From Proteromonas lacertae (lineage: Eukaryota; Sar; Bigyra; Opalinata; Proteromonadidae), in contig NGBS01000586.1 in NCBI GenBank assembly GCA_002245135.1, positions 1-64,000 on the forward strand: a stretch of 64,000 nucleotides of DNA, given 5' to 3'. The notes below the pieces were generated by a model that saw only the letters and a list, made by a program, of their open reading frames with translations, ran no database searches and was not told where the DNA came from. The position numbers and the translations under genes were made by a program. This document shows positions 1 to 12,523 of the stretch, piece by piece (position 1 is the stretch's first letter; each line of letters opens with the position of its first letter).

Positions 1-237
1 AATGTTTATTTTATCAAAGCACATTTTTGCTCATACATCAACTAAACAAACATAAAGAAAGTCAAATAAATGTATTCGACACTTCTCATAAAATTGATTA
101 CAACTACATCATTTTTAGATCAACTACGCAATCAGCAACATCACTAAAAAATCAGTGACGTTTTAAGTAATTTTCAAAATAGATTGTAATTAAATAGGAA
201 TTTTCTATACTTCAGATTTTTTTGTATTTCTGTCAAA

Positions 238-2209
238 ATGGCTAGTGAAATAAACGCTAATCTTCCTTATTATACATCAGATATTCACGAAGAGGTGAGA
301 TTAAGAGAAGGTAACACACCTGCTTCCAAAGTTGGGACATTTACAGTATCACAAATCTTTGAGAAGACTGTATCTGAGCATCATAACTGGGTTGCCCTTG
401 TCAGTTGTGAAGGAAAAGAATATACCTTTCGAGATTTCTATAATGCAGCTAAAAAGTATAAATAATGAGTAATCATATATTTAGATTTGCTATGTCAATG
501 ATACATGTCGGTTGTGAGACATTTACAACATGCCACGTTAGTGGTTTTAATGCTCCTGAGTGGATAATCGCTCATTTTGGCTCAATGTTAGGCCAATTCG
601 TCAGCGCAGGCATATATGCAACAAATTCACCTGAAGTATGTAAATACATTTTAAAAGATTGTAATGGTTCAGTAGCTGTAGTAGATGGTAAAGAACAATA
701 CGAAAAATACATATCAATCTGTGAAAATAGTAATTTAAAAGCAATAGTTGTATATAATAGTGAAGATGTAGTAATTGAAGAAAAATACAAAGGTTTTGTC
801 TATCGATGGGAAGATTTTTTGAAATTAGGAGATAACGAAGATGAAAAAGTATTCAATGAAAGACAAAAACTCATCAAGCCAAACCAATGTTGTTCTGTAA
901 TCTACACAAGTGGTACAACAAGCTATCCAAAAGGAGTTATGATGAGTCATGATAATATAATGTGTATATTATTAAATGCTAAGAAATATTTCTATCCCAA
1001 TGGTTAATGGACAAATGACATCAGTTTCATATTTACCATTAAGTCATGTTGCTGCTCAATGTTTAGAAACATTTGCATTATATTATGGAATAAGAATCTG
1101 CTTTGCAGATAGAAATGCCTTAAAAGGAACACTAGTGAAATATCTAAGAAAATATCATCCTCAAATGTTTTTTGGTGTTCCAAGAGTATATCAAAAGATG
1201 CAATCATCCATATTAGAGCAAATTAGTAAACTTAGTTCAATGAAGAAGTATTTAGTTGAAGCTGCAATGAGTAAAGGAATGTATTATGCTCAACATGATC
1301 AAGCTGGAGAGAATCACAAAACTAAATTTGGTTGGAGTATGTATAATAAGTGTATATTATCATCATTAAGAAAAGCAATTGGTTTAGATAAGGCACAGTT
1401 ATGTATAGTTGGTGGTGCTCCAGCTGATGCTGATTTGGTTTTATTCTTCAGATCTTTGGATGTGAAATTAGTAGATGTTTATGGTGCTTCAGAAACAACA
1501 GCAATTGTTACAGCCAATCATCAAGTAGAATGGAAAGCTGGATCAGTTGGTCAATCATTCGCTCATAGTGTTACAAAAATAGATCCTTTAACTCATGAAA
1601 TATTGGTATATAGTAGATCCTTGTGTATGGGTTATATTGGTAAACAGAGAGTAATAAAGCATTATATGATGATGATTGGTTGTCATACTGGTGATACTGG
1701 TATTATTGACAAAGATGGATTTCTATTTATCAATGGAAGATTAAAAGAGATTATTGTTACTGCTGGTGGTGAAAATGTTCCTCCTTTATATATTGAGAAT
1801 TGCTTAAGACCAAGATTACCTTTCTGCTCTAATATAATGGTAGTTGGTGATAAAAAGAAGTTTTTAAGTGTTCTATTGACAATGAAAGAAGAAAGCATTG
1901 ATTTAATTACTGGTGTTCATTCTGGAAGATTAGATAGCGAGAGTAGAAAAGAATTAGCAAAATTTGGATGTAATTGTCAAACTGTAGAGGAATGTAGAAC
2001 TTGTAAAGCTTTAGGTGATAAGATAAAAGAATCACTATCTGAATATAATAAAAAAAGAATCTATTTCTAAAGCTCAGTATATTCAGAAGTTTGTTATTTT
2101 ACCTCATGATTTTATGATTAAGACTGGTGAAATGACAGCTACTTTGAAAGTGAAGAGACATGTAGTATGTGAAAACTTTAAAGACCTGATTGAAGAAATA
2201 TATGCTTAA
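238..2209 (+). pseudogene. Long-chain acyl-CoA synthetase (bubblegum-like), frame-broken
   Basis: Would activate long-chain fatty acids to acyl-CoA using ATP. Visible AMP-binding motifs are YTSGTTSYPKG (P-loop, near base 900), YGASETT (near 1490), TGDTG (near 1690) and GRLKEIIVTAGGENVPP (near 1735). A phrase FNAPEW near 545 is typical of the ACSBG branch. Exon 1 (238-455) joins exon 2 (from 485) through a 29-nt GT...AG intron, restoring frame. After that the frame breaks at about 1003 (extra T in GGTTAATGG), at about 1645 and 1680 (a compensating pair), and at about 2056 (A7 where A6 keeps frame). The family C-terminus KAQYIQKF...LKVKR resumes after the last break and ends at TAA 2207-2209. 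A 22-nt intron at 962-983 could replace the first lesion but would shorten a conserved spacing. Either a decaying gene or an unpolished consensus. Family identity is secure. Confidence 0.82.
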
Positions 2210-2375
2210 ATAATACTAAATATACATATATGTATAAAATTTGTGAATATAGTTTGTATTTGGGATAATATTATAATAGAATATTCATTATATAGTTCTT
2301 TAAATCGATTTTTAAATGTTTACCCATAAAAATAATCATTTTGATTAATTCTTTAACTAAAATCTTCTCGATCTA

Positions 2376-2512
2376 AATCAAAAAAAGGGCGTGGAGTTTT
2401 TTAACACACTTCCTTTATGGAGGTGGTGAATCGAAATCAAGAGATTTGCCCCGCATAATTTTTTAATTACTCCGATTGTTTTGACTCTTTTAGTTGAGAC
2501 AATTGGTTAAAA
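2376..2512 (+). ncRNA. Candidate structured RNA, snRNA-like layout
   Basis: This stretch is richer in G+C than its surroundings and folds by eye into several stems. GGGC (2387) can pair with GCCC (2448), enclosing a hairpin around CTTCC/GGAGG and another AAATC-AAGA-GATTT. The uridine-rich AATTTTTTA (2457) resembles an Sm site. It is followed by a terminal hairpin CCGATTGT/ACAATTGG (2472-2505). Stems, Sm-like site and 3' hairpin are the layout of spliceosomal snRNAs, but I do not see the diagnostic U1, U2, U4, U5 or U6 sequences. On the other strand there is a TTCGATTC box-B-like core and a T-run after CGCCC, so a Pol III transcript in the opposite direction is also possible. Confidence 0.3.
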
Positions 2513-2529
2513 AGAAAAGTAAATGTAAA

Positions 2530-5500
2530 TTAATGTTTTATTTTGATTATTAAACCATCCAACCATGTTTTTGCTTTGTTATTGTAATATTCATATATAT
2601 AACTTGCACTACCTTTATAATCACCAGGAATTTCACCATTACTGTGAATTACAAATTCTTTCTCTTCATTTGGAGTTAACCCTCTCCAATACAGTATCAA
2701 TTCATTACCTTTCATTTCAAAAGAGGAAATTATTTCTCTTTTTACCAATTCTTTTAATTCCACAAATCTTATCTTTAAACCACCAGGTATACCAATGACA
2801 CTTACTACCATTCAATTCCTTCATTTATTTTATTCTTTATTTTTATTCTCAGATCAATTTCTTCTGATTCTTTAATCTCCTTCTTATTCACACTATATTC
2901 CATTGAAACTCTGCAATCTCTATCACTATCAGGGATTTCACTATTGAACTTCAAAGAAACAGATAATGGAATTGAACTTTTAAATTCTTTGCTTCTTTGA
3001 ATAACCAAATCATTTTCATTCGATTTTATAAATTTAGAATAATCTTTCAAATATAAAGAAGAATGATCAGATAGATTAGACAATAATTCACTAGAAATAA
3101 CTTCATTATTCAAATAACATTCAATTATAACATCTTTCAAATCATCACTATTTATTCTGTTGTTATATTCTTCATATATTTGTATCACTTTCAATGTTAA
3201 TATAGTTGATTGAGTTGATCCAAATAATCCATTTTCATTCTGTTTTCTTAACCATTCAACACTATCATCTATATAACTCTTATAATTATATTCTTTATCA
3301 TCTAATTTCATTAGCAATAACACACTTAAACAGGTTGTTTCTATTATTTTATTATCTCCATATGATTTGGTTATTGTTTCTATCAATTTATCATTATTTT
3401 CATCAATATTAATATGACCATCTTTAAACATATTCTTCAGCATTACACCTATTTCATTGCTTTCTTTTATCATTCCTATATTGCAATATGTCAATCCTAA
3501 TAAACTAATTAAATAAATATTCTTATTATCACTTATTGTAGTAATACTTGATACAAATTTCATAAATCCTTCTTTCAGATTGTTACTAATATTGTTTAAA
3601 TCTTCACTCAAAGACCAATATATATAAGCAACACTACAATCTTTACCTGAACCACCAAAACCATCAATAAAATGTGAACTTAAGTAAAATAACCATTTGA
3701 TAAAATCGTCTTGATAATAACCAAAATTTAGCTTTATTTATTTTTTCTTCATCTATACTAATTAATTCTTTCATTTCATTAAATTCCATTAATCCATATG
3801 AAGTTAATACTTCATTAGCTGGACTTTTACCAAACCACTCAAACCCTCCTTCTTCTTTAGTTTGATAATTTAATAACTTTTTATATCCATCCATCAAATA
3901 TTTTATATCCGTTTTTGTTATATTCATGTTAGTAATCCCATGCTTTTTCATATATTTTAATGATAATATCATTGGATAAACAGTGCTTGAAGTTTGTTCA
4001 AAACAACCATATGGTTCATGAATTAAAGATTCTAATGACTTTATATTCAATGACAGTGGAGATGTATAAATATTGATGTTTATCTTAAATGTATTTTATA
4101 TGTTGTATAAGGAATATTAAATGGAAAAATTGACTTATTATTTGTTTTATTCAACTTTGATGTGAATGATATCATTTGAGGATATCCACTTGGATGGATT
4201 CTGATTGGATAATACACTGAATCAGTTACATTTTTACTAATATCAATTACTTTGATTAATATACCACTTCTTATAGTTTTTATTTTTTCTTCTGTTTCTA
4301 AATCATTTTCACTTTCATCATTTCCATAGGTTATGGATTTTTTCTGTTCTTCATTGATTTTCTCATCATATAATCCCTATTGATAATAATAAGATATTAA
4401 TATACTTTCAATTCAATATACTCTTTATGACTATTTTCACTATCATTCCATTCATATAACTTCTTTTCAATTGATATTCCACCAAATACTTCTATTTCCA
4501 TTTTAATGTTATGATTATTTTTATTACTGTAATTATTATTTGTGACAATTACAGGTATGTACATAACATCATTATTTGATATTTCTTTTGGAATTTTACA
4601 ATCAATTTTCAATGGTTTATTAACATTAAAACTAATCTCATTATGTCCAAATATATTATTATTCAACTGATAACTATCAATTTTCACTTTATAAGTTGTT
4701 AAAGAATCACTTAAATGGAATTTTATACTTTTTCCATCACTTGTACAATGTTCACTTGCTGACCAGTAAACTGTGCTTGTAAAATCTTTTCGAATATTAT
4801 TCAACTGAGATTGTGAAGGTGGTGGATGAGCATATACTCTTATATTACTATCTAAATTAAACTCTAATATCTTTTCTATCTGTTTGAATAGTTTATTATT
4901 GTTATTGTTATTGTTTTTGCTTTTATCTTCACTATTATTACTTGTATCAACGGCACCAGCATCAGCTACAATAGCATTTTCCATTACATCACTATTCTTT
5001 GATCGTTTCATTCTATTCATAGCACCACCAAAAGTTAGAGTAGCACCTGCAGCTAATGGCATAGCAGCTGAATAAGCCATTGCTTCAAAAAATAATGGTT
5101 GATAATTCAATATTAGTTTATTATAATATTCATTCTTATTACATGTTGTACAATTAAATAAAAATCTTCTCCATCCTTGAGTTCCTAGTAATAAATCAAC
5201 ATATATATCACTATTATTATTATTATTATTATTAAAGTATTCTTCACTATCTTCTAAGTGTTTTACTTCATTCTCTAAGTAGATCATTGATGGTAAAGAA
5301 GGTTGATGTAATCTTTTCTCATTTATATTCAATACACTTTCATCTGTTACAGTTACACTTATTTCACTATTTATTGGTTTATTTGTGATTGAATCGATTG
5401 TTTTAACTTTCAATTCTACTTCTTCATCTGGTGTATATTCATTCTTTGAACTTTCTATCACTATTTTTATTGTATGAGAAGGTTTGATGAATATTAATCT

Positions 5501-6907
5501 TTCACTTAATGGATAATAACTTTCATTAAATAATGTAACACGAAATACACCAGATAAAGAACCAATTCGATTTTTATTGAATTTTATAATTGTTGATGGT
5601 TTTATTATTTTGACAAATATTATATCTATTAATTTCCATTTCTTATATAATGCTATAATATATTTATTATTATTATTGCTATTGTTATTTTGATTAATTA
5701 TTACATTCACATTTTCATTATTTTTATATATTTCTTCACTTGAACTGATGGTTATTCCTTCTTCCATCACTTTTGGCAATTTTATCATTTTTCTTACACT
5801 CGAAGGATTTGTTACTCTTATTTCATATTCTTTATCCATTTCAGCAACAAAATAATCACTTTTTCCTCGACCTTCATGAATTGTTTTAATTTTCATAACT
5901 TCTTTTATCTCTTTGTTCTTTATTTCAACTATTATTCCTTCAAAATCACAAGGATTTCCATTCTTTTCATAACATTCAAAATATATTCGATTATTTATAT
6001 CACTAATCAAATTAGATCCACTTTCTACATACACACGAATATCTAATTCATAGGATAATATTGGAATTGTTTTCATTATTGATTCTTTATAGTTATTATA
6101 ATATATGATCATATTTATTACAGCATTATTATCTTTTATATGATTTGGTAAATGCAAATTGAATTTCACTTCTCCTGCTGATATTGTTCCATTTCCTTTT
6201 ATTTCTTTTTCATCAATTATTGTACTGATTTCTACATTATTTAATGTTATTAATTCATTATTTCCACTTTCATTTACTTTCAGAATTCCACTCACTATAT
6301 CATTTTCACCATAGCCTTCTTTATTATATTTTATTTCACTTATAAAATGAGGTTGATAATATTCTTGAATATATATTGTTCGATTGACACTTGGTATTCT
6401 ATCAGCTTTTATTACATATTCTCCACAGCTTATATCTTCTATATATTAATTAATTAATAATATAAAAATATACTAGGGATATGATATACTAAAGATATTG
6501 TGTTGCTTATATACTCTAAATATTTCGAATATATTATGTTGTCGTTGTGAACTATCTTTAAATATACATCTCCAAAGCGAATTTCACTCATGTTATTTGT
6601 CACGACTGAAGATATTATTCCACGTATAAAAATATGTTCATTAGGTTGATAATATTGTTTATCAGTAGACATACACAAAAAATTGTCACTAAAACCATTT
6701 GAAGCTCTATTCACTGATAATATATCACTATTTGTTTCAATTATGTTCTTAGAATTTCCTTCAAATGTAAATATATTATATAAACAGTAGAAAGCGAAGA
6801 TTAAGAACACTAAACACAATGTTAGCTTCTACATTCATAATATGTAAATAAATATATACTTTATTAATACAACTGCTTGATTTATTCTTATTCCAATCAC
6901 TTTTCAT
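2530..6907 (-). CDS. Alpha-2-macroglobulin-like thioester protein (frame-broken)
   Basis: Thioester protease-trap family, bacterial-like subtype. I place the start at ATG 6907-6905. Exon 1 (6860-6907) encodes a 16-residue polar tail, and after a 31-nt intron a hydrophobic segment LTLCLVFLIFAFYCLYNIF follows, so the protein looks like a type II, extracellularly exposed protein. Exons continue 6474-6828, 4406-6438 and 2530-4376. MG-type beta-sandwich sequence precedes the thioester region EPYGCFEQTSSTVYP (near 4010). In place of animal GCGEQ this has GCFEQ, as in bacterial homologues. The alpha-helical domain follows, then the C-terminal receptor-like domain. Frame is lost at about 4088, 3709 and 2811, each time resuming in the correct family sequence. 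It is therefore a pseudogene or carries consensus errors. Poly-Asn runs are species-typical insertions. Confidence 0.8.
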
Positions 6908-6928
6908 TTTTTATTGTTTCAAAAATAT

Positions 6929-6936
6929 AGTCGTTT
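6929..6936 (-). promoter_or_regulatory. AAACGACT motif 21 nt before the macroglobulin ATG
   Basis: On the minus strand the sequence reads GAAACGACTATATTTTTG and ends 21 nt before the inferred ATG at 6907. The same octamer occurs close upstream of two other start codons in the window (19772 and 40015), so I infer a core promoter or initiator element. Function is not demonstrated. Confidence 0.4.
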
Positions 6937-7036
6937 CAAATTTATTTTTCTTTTGACATAGTTGATTAAATGACATTATTTTCATTGTAAACAAATAAAA
7001 ATAACAAAAATAACACACTATATTAACTAACTAATT

Positions 7037-7886
7037 TCATTGTAAAACTGAATTTAATCTATAAGTATGAAGAAAATTGGCTATTAAATATAACAAATAT
7101 AATGCATATATACAATAGCTATTATATTTATTACTTAAACTAAATCCCAAATATTTACATATATTCAATAATTCTTCTCTACTACGTATATCTAGGTATT
7201 CTTCTATTTTACTACATATTACATAATTATTTTGTTTTGTTAAACGTAATAAATGTTCATTTGAAATTAGATTACTTAGATTACTACTATCATTTAAACA
7301 ACTTGAAATATCAATTATAATTTTTACTCCTTTTGATACAGCATCTGTTAACTATTCAATTTTAATCATATATAGATACATACAGTACTTCTATTAATTT
7401 TATACATAAAATGACTATCAAAGCCAATATCTATACCATCCACTAAATATTGATTTGCAACATGATTAAAAACTTGCTCGCTTAATGGTTTGACAAATGT
7501 TAAGTCATATGAATTCCTGATACTCTTTATAAGTGGATGAACAATCAAAGACAAATCACTAGCAGTTATTTGTAATACTTTATAAATTTTGAATGTTTTT
7601 ATTGGACCTGCGTCTGTTGGCTTTAAACAATTGTATTGTACTTTTGAAGAAAAAGAAGATAAATCAATATTAGGACATTTCTAAATTAATTATTCTATAT
7701 AATAATTACATCAGCTTCTACAGGTTGTCTGTTATTTATTTCATGTGTCAAAAACAAAGCATCATGACCTTCTAATTACAAAAAATGTAATAAAGCATGA
7801 ATACCACTTTGTATCTTTGGAATTAATTCTTTGATATACTCTAAGTCATTCTTTGATGGATCAAACGAGAATTTAAGACAATACAT
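7037..7886 (-). CDS. RPP30: RNase P/MRP protein subunit p30 (RPP30/Rpp1)
   Basis: Protein subunit of RNase P and MRP, acting in tRNA and rRNA maturation in the nucleus. Five exons (7805-7886, 7710-7771, 7384-7680, 7114-7351, 7037-7080) joined through introns of 29-33 nt give 240 residues, close to the family length (human about 268). Recognisable stretches are KTFKIYKVLQITASD followed by YDLTFVKPLSEQVFNHV (the family's YDIVAV.P.t.k.F segment), VDGIDIGFD, then GVKIIIDISS (family GV.FEI.YS) and the C-terminal IRSREELLNICKYLGFS (family LRgPyDv.nLg.lfGls). An in-frame TAA at 7776 disappears once the 33-nt intron 7772-7804 is removed, so the gene is intact. It starts 102 bp from EHD, head to head. 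Confidence 0.78.
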
Positions 7887-7988
7887 TTTAATAAATACAG
7901 GATCGGTGTATTAACCTACTATGAAAAAGCGGGAATCTTACAAAATTATAAGATTGTATCTTTTTATAATCTCACTTTATTCTTTATA
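7887..7988. promoter_or_regulatory. Shared 102-bp intergenic promoter of RPP30 and EHD
   Basis: The start codons of the minus-strand RPP30 gene (7886) and the plus-strand EHD gene (7989) are only 102 bp apart and the genes diverge, so this segment must carry both promoters. It is AT-rich with a TTTTTATAATC stretch and contains no AAACGACT motif. No other element is recognisable. Confidence 0.55.
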
Positions 7989-9634
7989 ATGCCAGGTAAT
8001 TAAAGTTATATTATATTCTTATAGCTGCTGATATCAAAAAAGAATTAGGTGTAGGCGAGCAAGGAGAAGAAACTAAGGTTATCGATAGATTACAACAAAT
8101 GTATATTTGTAGTTAGATAATACCATTTAGATATGACTCAAAAATTAAGCCTTTAGAAAAGCTTTACTTATATGACCGTTTCTACCAACCTCTGTTAGAT
8201 AGTAAAGATTTTCATTGTAGACCTCAAGTTTTATTGATTGGTCAATATTCCGTCGGTAAAACTTCTTTTATTCAATATATGTTGGAGAGAGATTTCCCAG
8301 GACAAAGAATTGGTCCAGAACCAACAACTGATCGTTTCGGTGCAATTATGTATGGAGATGAAGAAAGAATTGTACCAGGTAATGCAGCAGCCATGTCAGC
8401 AGAGTTCCCATTCTCCAATTTAACCAAATTCGGTACTGGTTTCTTAAACCGTTTCGAAGTATGTCAATTACCTAGTCCAATATTAGAAAAAGTATCTTTC
8501 ATCGATACACCAGGTATTTTATCAGGTGCTAAGCAAACATTGAATCGTACATATAATTACGCTGAAGTGATTGAATGGTGGGCAGATAGAGTAGATAGAA
8601 TCTTATTATTATTCGATGCCAACAAATTAGATATTTCTGATGAATTTAAAGCTGCAATTGAAGCATTAAGAGGAAATGATGACAAGATCCGTATTATATT
8701 GAACAAAGCTGATTCAGTAGATCAACAACAATTAATGAGAATATATGGTGCATTGATGTGGTCCTTAGGCCGTGTTATTACCACTCCAGAATCATTGAGA
8801 GTGTATTTAGGATCATTCTGGGATCAACCATTAAAACATAGAGATTTCGAGTCATTATTTGCAATTGAACAAAGAGATTTATTCTCTGATTTAAAGAACT
8901 TACCAAGAAACGCAGCTATTAGAAAGATCAATGATTTAGTGAAGAGAGTCAGACTTGGTAAAACACATGCATTATTATTAAGTCACTTAAGAAATGAAAT
9001 GCCAAAGATGTTTGGTAAAGAAAAGAAGAAGCAACAATTAATCGATGATATGTTGGAAGTATTTAGATCTATTCAAACTGAGCATAGATTACCCGCCTCT
9101 GACTTCCCACCATTAGAGAAGTTCAAAGAATTATTGCAATCTTATGATTTTACTACATTCCCTAAATATGATAAGAAGATGTTTGATTCTATGGAAGATG
9201 TTATATCTCATGATATTCCTGAATTAATGGGAATGTTACCTTCGAAGAAAGAGAGAAAAGATGATGATGAAGAAGATACAACAACAGCTGAAAATCCATT
9301 TGAAACTATTACATTAGATAAAGGACAAGGATCTTGGTTAATTACACCAGCATTCAAAGCTGAAACTGATTCAGTATTCTCAACATTAAAACAGAATAAT
9401 GGGAAAGTGTCAGGTGCTGCTGCTAAAGATGTATTAATGAAGAGTGATTTACCTCAAGAAGATTTAAGAAAAGTATGGACTTTAGCTGATGTAGATAAAG
9501 ATGGAAAATTAGATTCAAGTGAATTTGCTGTTGCTATGTATTTGGTTAACATGAGAACAAAAGGTGAAGATTTACCATCCAAATTACCAGGTGAACTTAT
9601 ACCACCATCTAAGAGACAAAAGCATAAGATATAA
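7989..9634 (+). CDS. EHD-family dynamin-like ATPase with C-terminal EH domain
   Basis: Membrane-remodelling ATPase of endocytic recycling (and of ciliary-membrane biogenesis in animals). Exons 7989-7995, 8025-8100 and 8131-9634 give 528 residues, the usual EHD length. Intron 2 is 8101-8130. Its removal yields RLQQIYDSKIKPLEKLY, matching the family N-terminal helix, whereas shorter splices leave a stop. Motifs: P-loop GQYSVGKTSF, switch DTPGILSG, base-recognition NKADSVD, and helical-domain GSFWDQPL. A low-complexity acidic linker (KDDDEEDTTTAE) precedes an EH domain with a complete EF loop DVDKDGKLDSSEF. The gene converges with TTC12 downstream. No lesions. Confidence 0.95.
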
Positions 9635-9824
9635 ATAAGAAGAAGAAGAAGAAGAAGTATAGAATTGTAATATAAAATAATAATAATAATTAATATGGTG
9701 TTTTTAAAAAAAGTTTAATATTATTATATATATACATTTCATTTTTGTAATGTTTGTTGTTGTAGATATTAAACCCTTTAAAACAACAATAATATAACAT
9801 AAAATCAATTCTTTTAAAAGTCAT

Positions 9825-10962
9825 TTAAACAATATCTTTTCCTAATTCAAGAACCATTTTAATTATGTCAGTTTTCTTCATAACATCCAATGCTGGTGGA
9901 TATTTTGATAATTTAGACAAACAAATAGCAGCATTTTGTCTCACTTTGGGATTATCAGTTGATTTTATCAACACAACTAATTCATCGATAATATCAGCTT
10001 CAAAAAATGTTTTATTAACATCACTATTATTTTGTAATGTAATTAATATTCTACATAGATTACCATATAGTTTACAGAAAGTTTTACCATCATTTTCAAC
10101 ACCTTTCAATAATGAAAGTAATTCTTTCATTCCATTGTTTGTTATATACTCTAAACATGGATTATAGTTAATAATAGCAGCAAATATTCTGATAATTGGA
10201 TCTATAAACTGTTTATTATTTCTATTCTCACATAAAAGCTTCATGAACATCTGACAATTGTCAGTCGTATTTATCTTTTTTTGAAATGATGGAGTGATTA
10301 ATATCCTTGCTATACATGTAATAACTCTGTAAGTAACATCCAACTATAATATTAAAAATAGTAATACAATATAAAAATACATTAATCTTCGTATTTTTCA
10401 TTAGATTTAACAAAATGTCTAACGCATTATATTGATCTAAAGCACTAACCATATTCATACAGTCTAACAGTCCATTTGCAAGTGAAGATAATGCATTTCC
10501 TTTAGTATTGATAGGTATTTCTTCATTTTGAATATTGTCTAAAATCAGTTTGATTATTCTTGTAGGATATTTGTTAAATGTATTTCTTCCTTCAGGCTCG
10601 AATGTAAGCTTGACTAATATCTCAAATATTTCACTTCTCAGCTTCTCTTTGGTGATAATTTCAGTAAATTCCAAAGTGTTTATTTTTGATAAAAGTAAGA
10701 ATATTTGAAATGTTAAATTTGGAAATTTCTTTATGTTTTCTTTATAAAGTGGTGAAGTTTCCAAATAATCAATAAATAGTAATATATAATACAATTCAGT
10801 AGAATCAATTTCACAATCTAATAATTCAAAAAGTGATTGGAAAATAGCTTTTGAATTGTTTTTAATTTGATTCCAAAATTGTGTATGTTTTGCTGATGAT
10901 AATAAGTAGAAACAACATTCAGTTGTGATTTTAGGAGATAAAGGAGTCATTATATACTATTT

Positions 10963-10993
<31 letters not shown>

Positions 10994-12382
10994 GCATGGA
11001 AAAATATAAATAAAGTCAAATAAAGTGAATTTTTAGAAATAAAAGAAATATTGAGATAAATGATTAATATAAATATATATATACATTGATGATGAGATCA
11101 TGAACTCCATTATCAATCAACAATACATTATTATACTCATCTTCAATAGCTATTCCCATTATGTATATCAATGAAGATATATTCTCAACATTATCATCAA
11201 AGTTCTTAGTGTCAGTGGATAAATCCAATAGATATTGTGATAATGAATGTAATAATCCACTACATCTGAAATATATCTTCATATCTTTATCAATATTCAA
11301 AGTCTCCTTGATTGCGTCATATGCTAAATCCTTCTGTTGATTGTTACTGTTTGAATCTAATAAAGTACCAACGGCTGCTTTAAATCCACCATATAAGTTG
11401 ATTTTCTTAGATAATATTGTATTTTCTATGAGTTTTTGAACTCTTTCATCATCAGCTGTTCTTGATATTTCTAATTCTATTTCGTGTAATAATAACATCG
11501 CTGATTCATTCTTGGGATTGACAGTTGTTAAGAGATTCTTTAAAATTGATTTAGATTCTTCCAAACTATACAAAATAAATAAATAATAATAAATAATACT
11601 TTCCCATATCTTTCAAAGCAACAGCTTCTCTATACATTCCTTTCTCATTCTTATCATCTAAAAACAACGCTCTTTTAGCAAAATCAAGTGATTGCTCTAA
11701 ATTATTCAGTTTATAATGTGTTATTGATATATTTGTTAATAATGTAACAACATACGGATCTACTTCTATTGCTTTCATGTAGTATTCTAATGATTTATCA
11801 TATCTTTGTTTCTTAAACCAAAAATTGCCCTTTTCTTTCAATTCTTCTACACTTAGTTGCTTCCTTTCTTGATTCTTACGACGCTGTTCAACATCTGCTT
11901 TTACCATATTACAAAAGTCGGGATTAGCTTTCTCAAATGCATCATTCTCAGCTTGTTCCTTTTTCTGCTGTAATTCCTCTTTTTCCCTTTGTGAAACTGG
12001 GTCATCAGGATCTTTAACCCATTTGTCCCACTTTTCTACGTTTATTGGGTCATATGGTTTTTTAACCTTTCTTTCTTCATGTTCTCCCGTGTCATTACAA
12101 AATGCTCTATGAATAAATCAATATAATGATTATACTCTTTATAATTTCTAGCTAAATCCCACCAATTCTCTCTTTCTTTTTTCTATTTCAATATAACAAA
12201 AATAAATATACAATATCATTTTGAATCCTTTCGTTTCTCAATTTTCGAAACTGTGAACCGTCTTCATCAGCATGAACCACAATTTCTGGTGCTTTGTCGT
12301 TATCATTACCTTTTGCTATTTTAGTAATCTCTTTACTAACTTTATCTACCCTTTCTAAGAAATCATCCAATTCCTCATCCAT
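9825..12382 (-). CDS. TTC12: TTC12-like TPR/armadillo dynein-assembly factor
   Basis: Cytoplasmic co-chaperone-type factor for axonemal dynein assembly in animals. Six exons (12212-12382, 12136-12182, 11600-12106, 11085-11565, 10381-10956, 9825-10343) read without lesion to 766 residues (human about 705). The N-terminus DDFLERVDKVSKEITKIAKG matches the FLK.VDEIS.LI start of TTC12. A charged linker and three TPR-like repeats follow (LKEKGNFWFKKQRYDKSLEYY and on), then about 500 residues of helical armadillo-type repeats ending IIKMVLELGKDIV. Intron 4 (10957-11084) is unusually long at 128 nt and holds an (ATT)n run. UNC-45 or other TPR-ARM proteins are alternatives, but the N-terminus favours TTC12. 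Confidence 0.75.
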
Positions 12383-12523
12383 TTCTTTTATAAAAACAGA
12401 ATTTTGTATTTCTTGTAGGCTTGAGGCTTGATTATTTATAAAACAAAAAACAACAAATGCATTACATATACAAATTAATTAAATATAAATATTTACACAA
12501 CATAAGCATATATACATTTACAA

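Noticed and set aside
238-2209. Variant genetic code with stop codons read as amino acids
   Set aside because: TAA, TAG and TGA end conserved genes at the expected place (EHD, TMEM63, RPP30). Internal stops are explained by introns or +1 lesions.
4884-5075. Plus-strand poly-Leu open frame as a small membrane protein
   Set aside because: It is the antisense of poly-Asn coding sequence in the macroglobulin gene.
6829-6834. ATG followed directly by TAG as a broken macroglobulin start
   Set aside because: The pair belongs to intron 6829-6859. An upstream ATG at 6907 gives an open first exon preceded by the AAACGACT motif.
7776-7778. In-frame TAA in RPP30 as a nonsense mutation or reassigned codon
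   Set aside because: It lies inside a standard 33-nt GT...AG intron, and removal joins the exons in frame.
8101-8116. A 16-nt (or 12-nt) intron in EHD
   Set aside because: Both leave an in-frame stop. The 30-nt intron 8101-8130 restores the frame and gives the conserved KIKPLEKLY helix.
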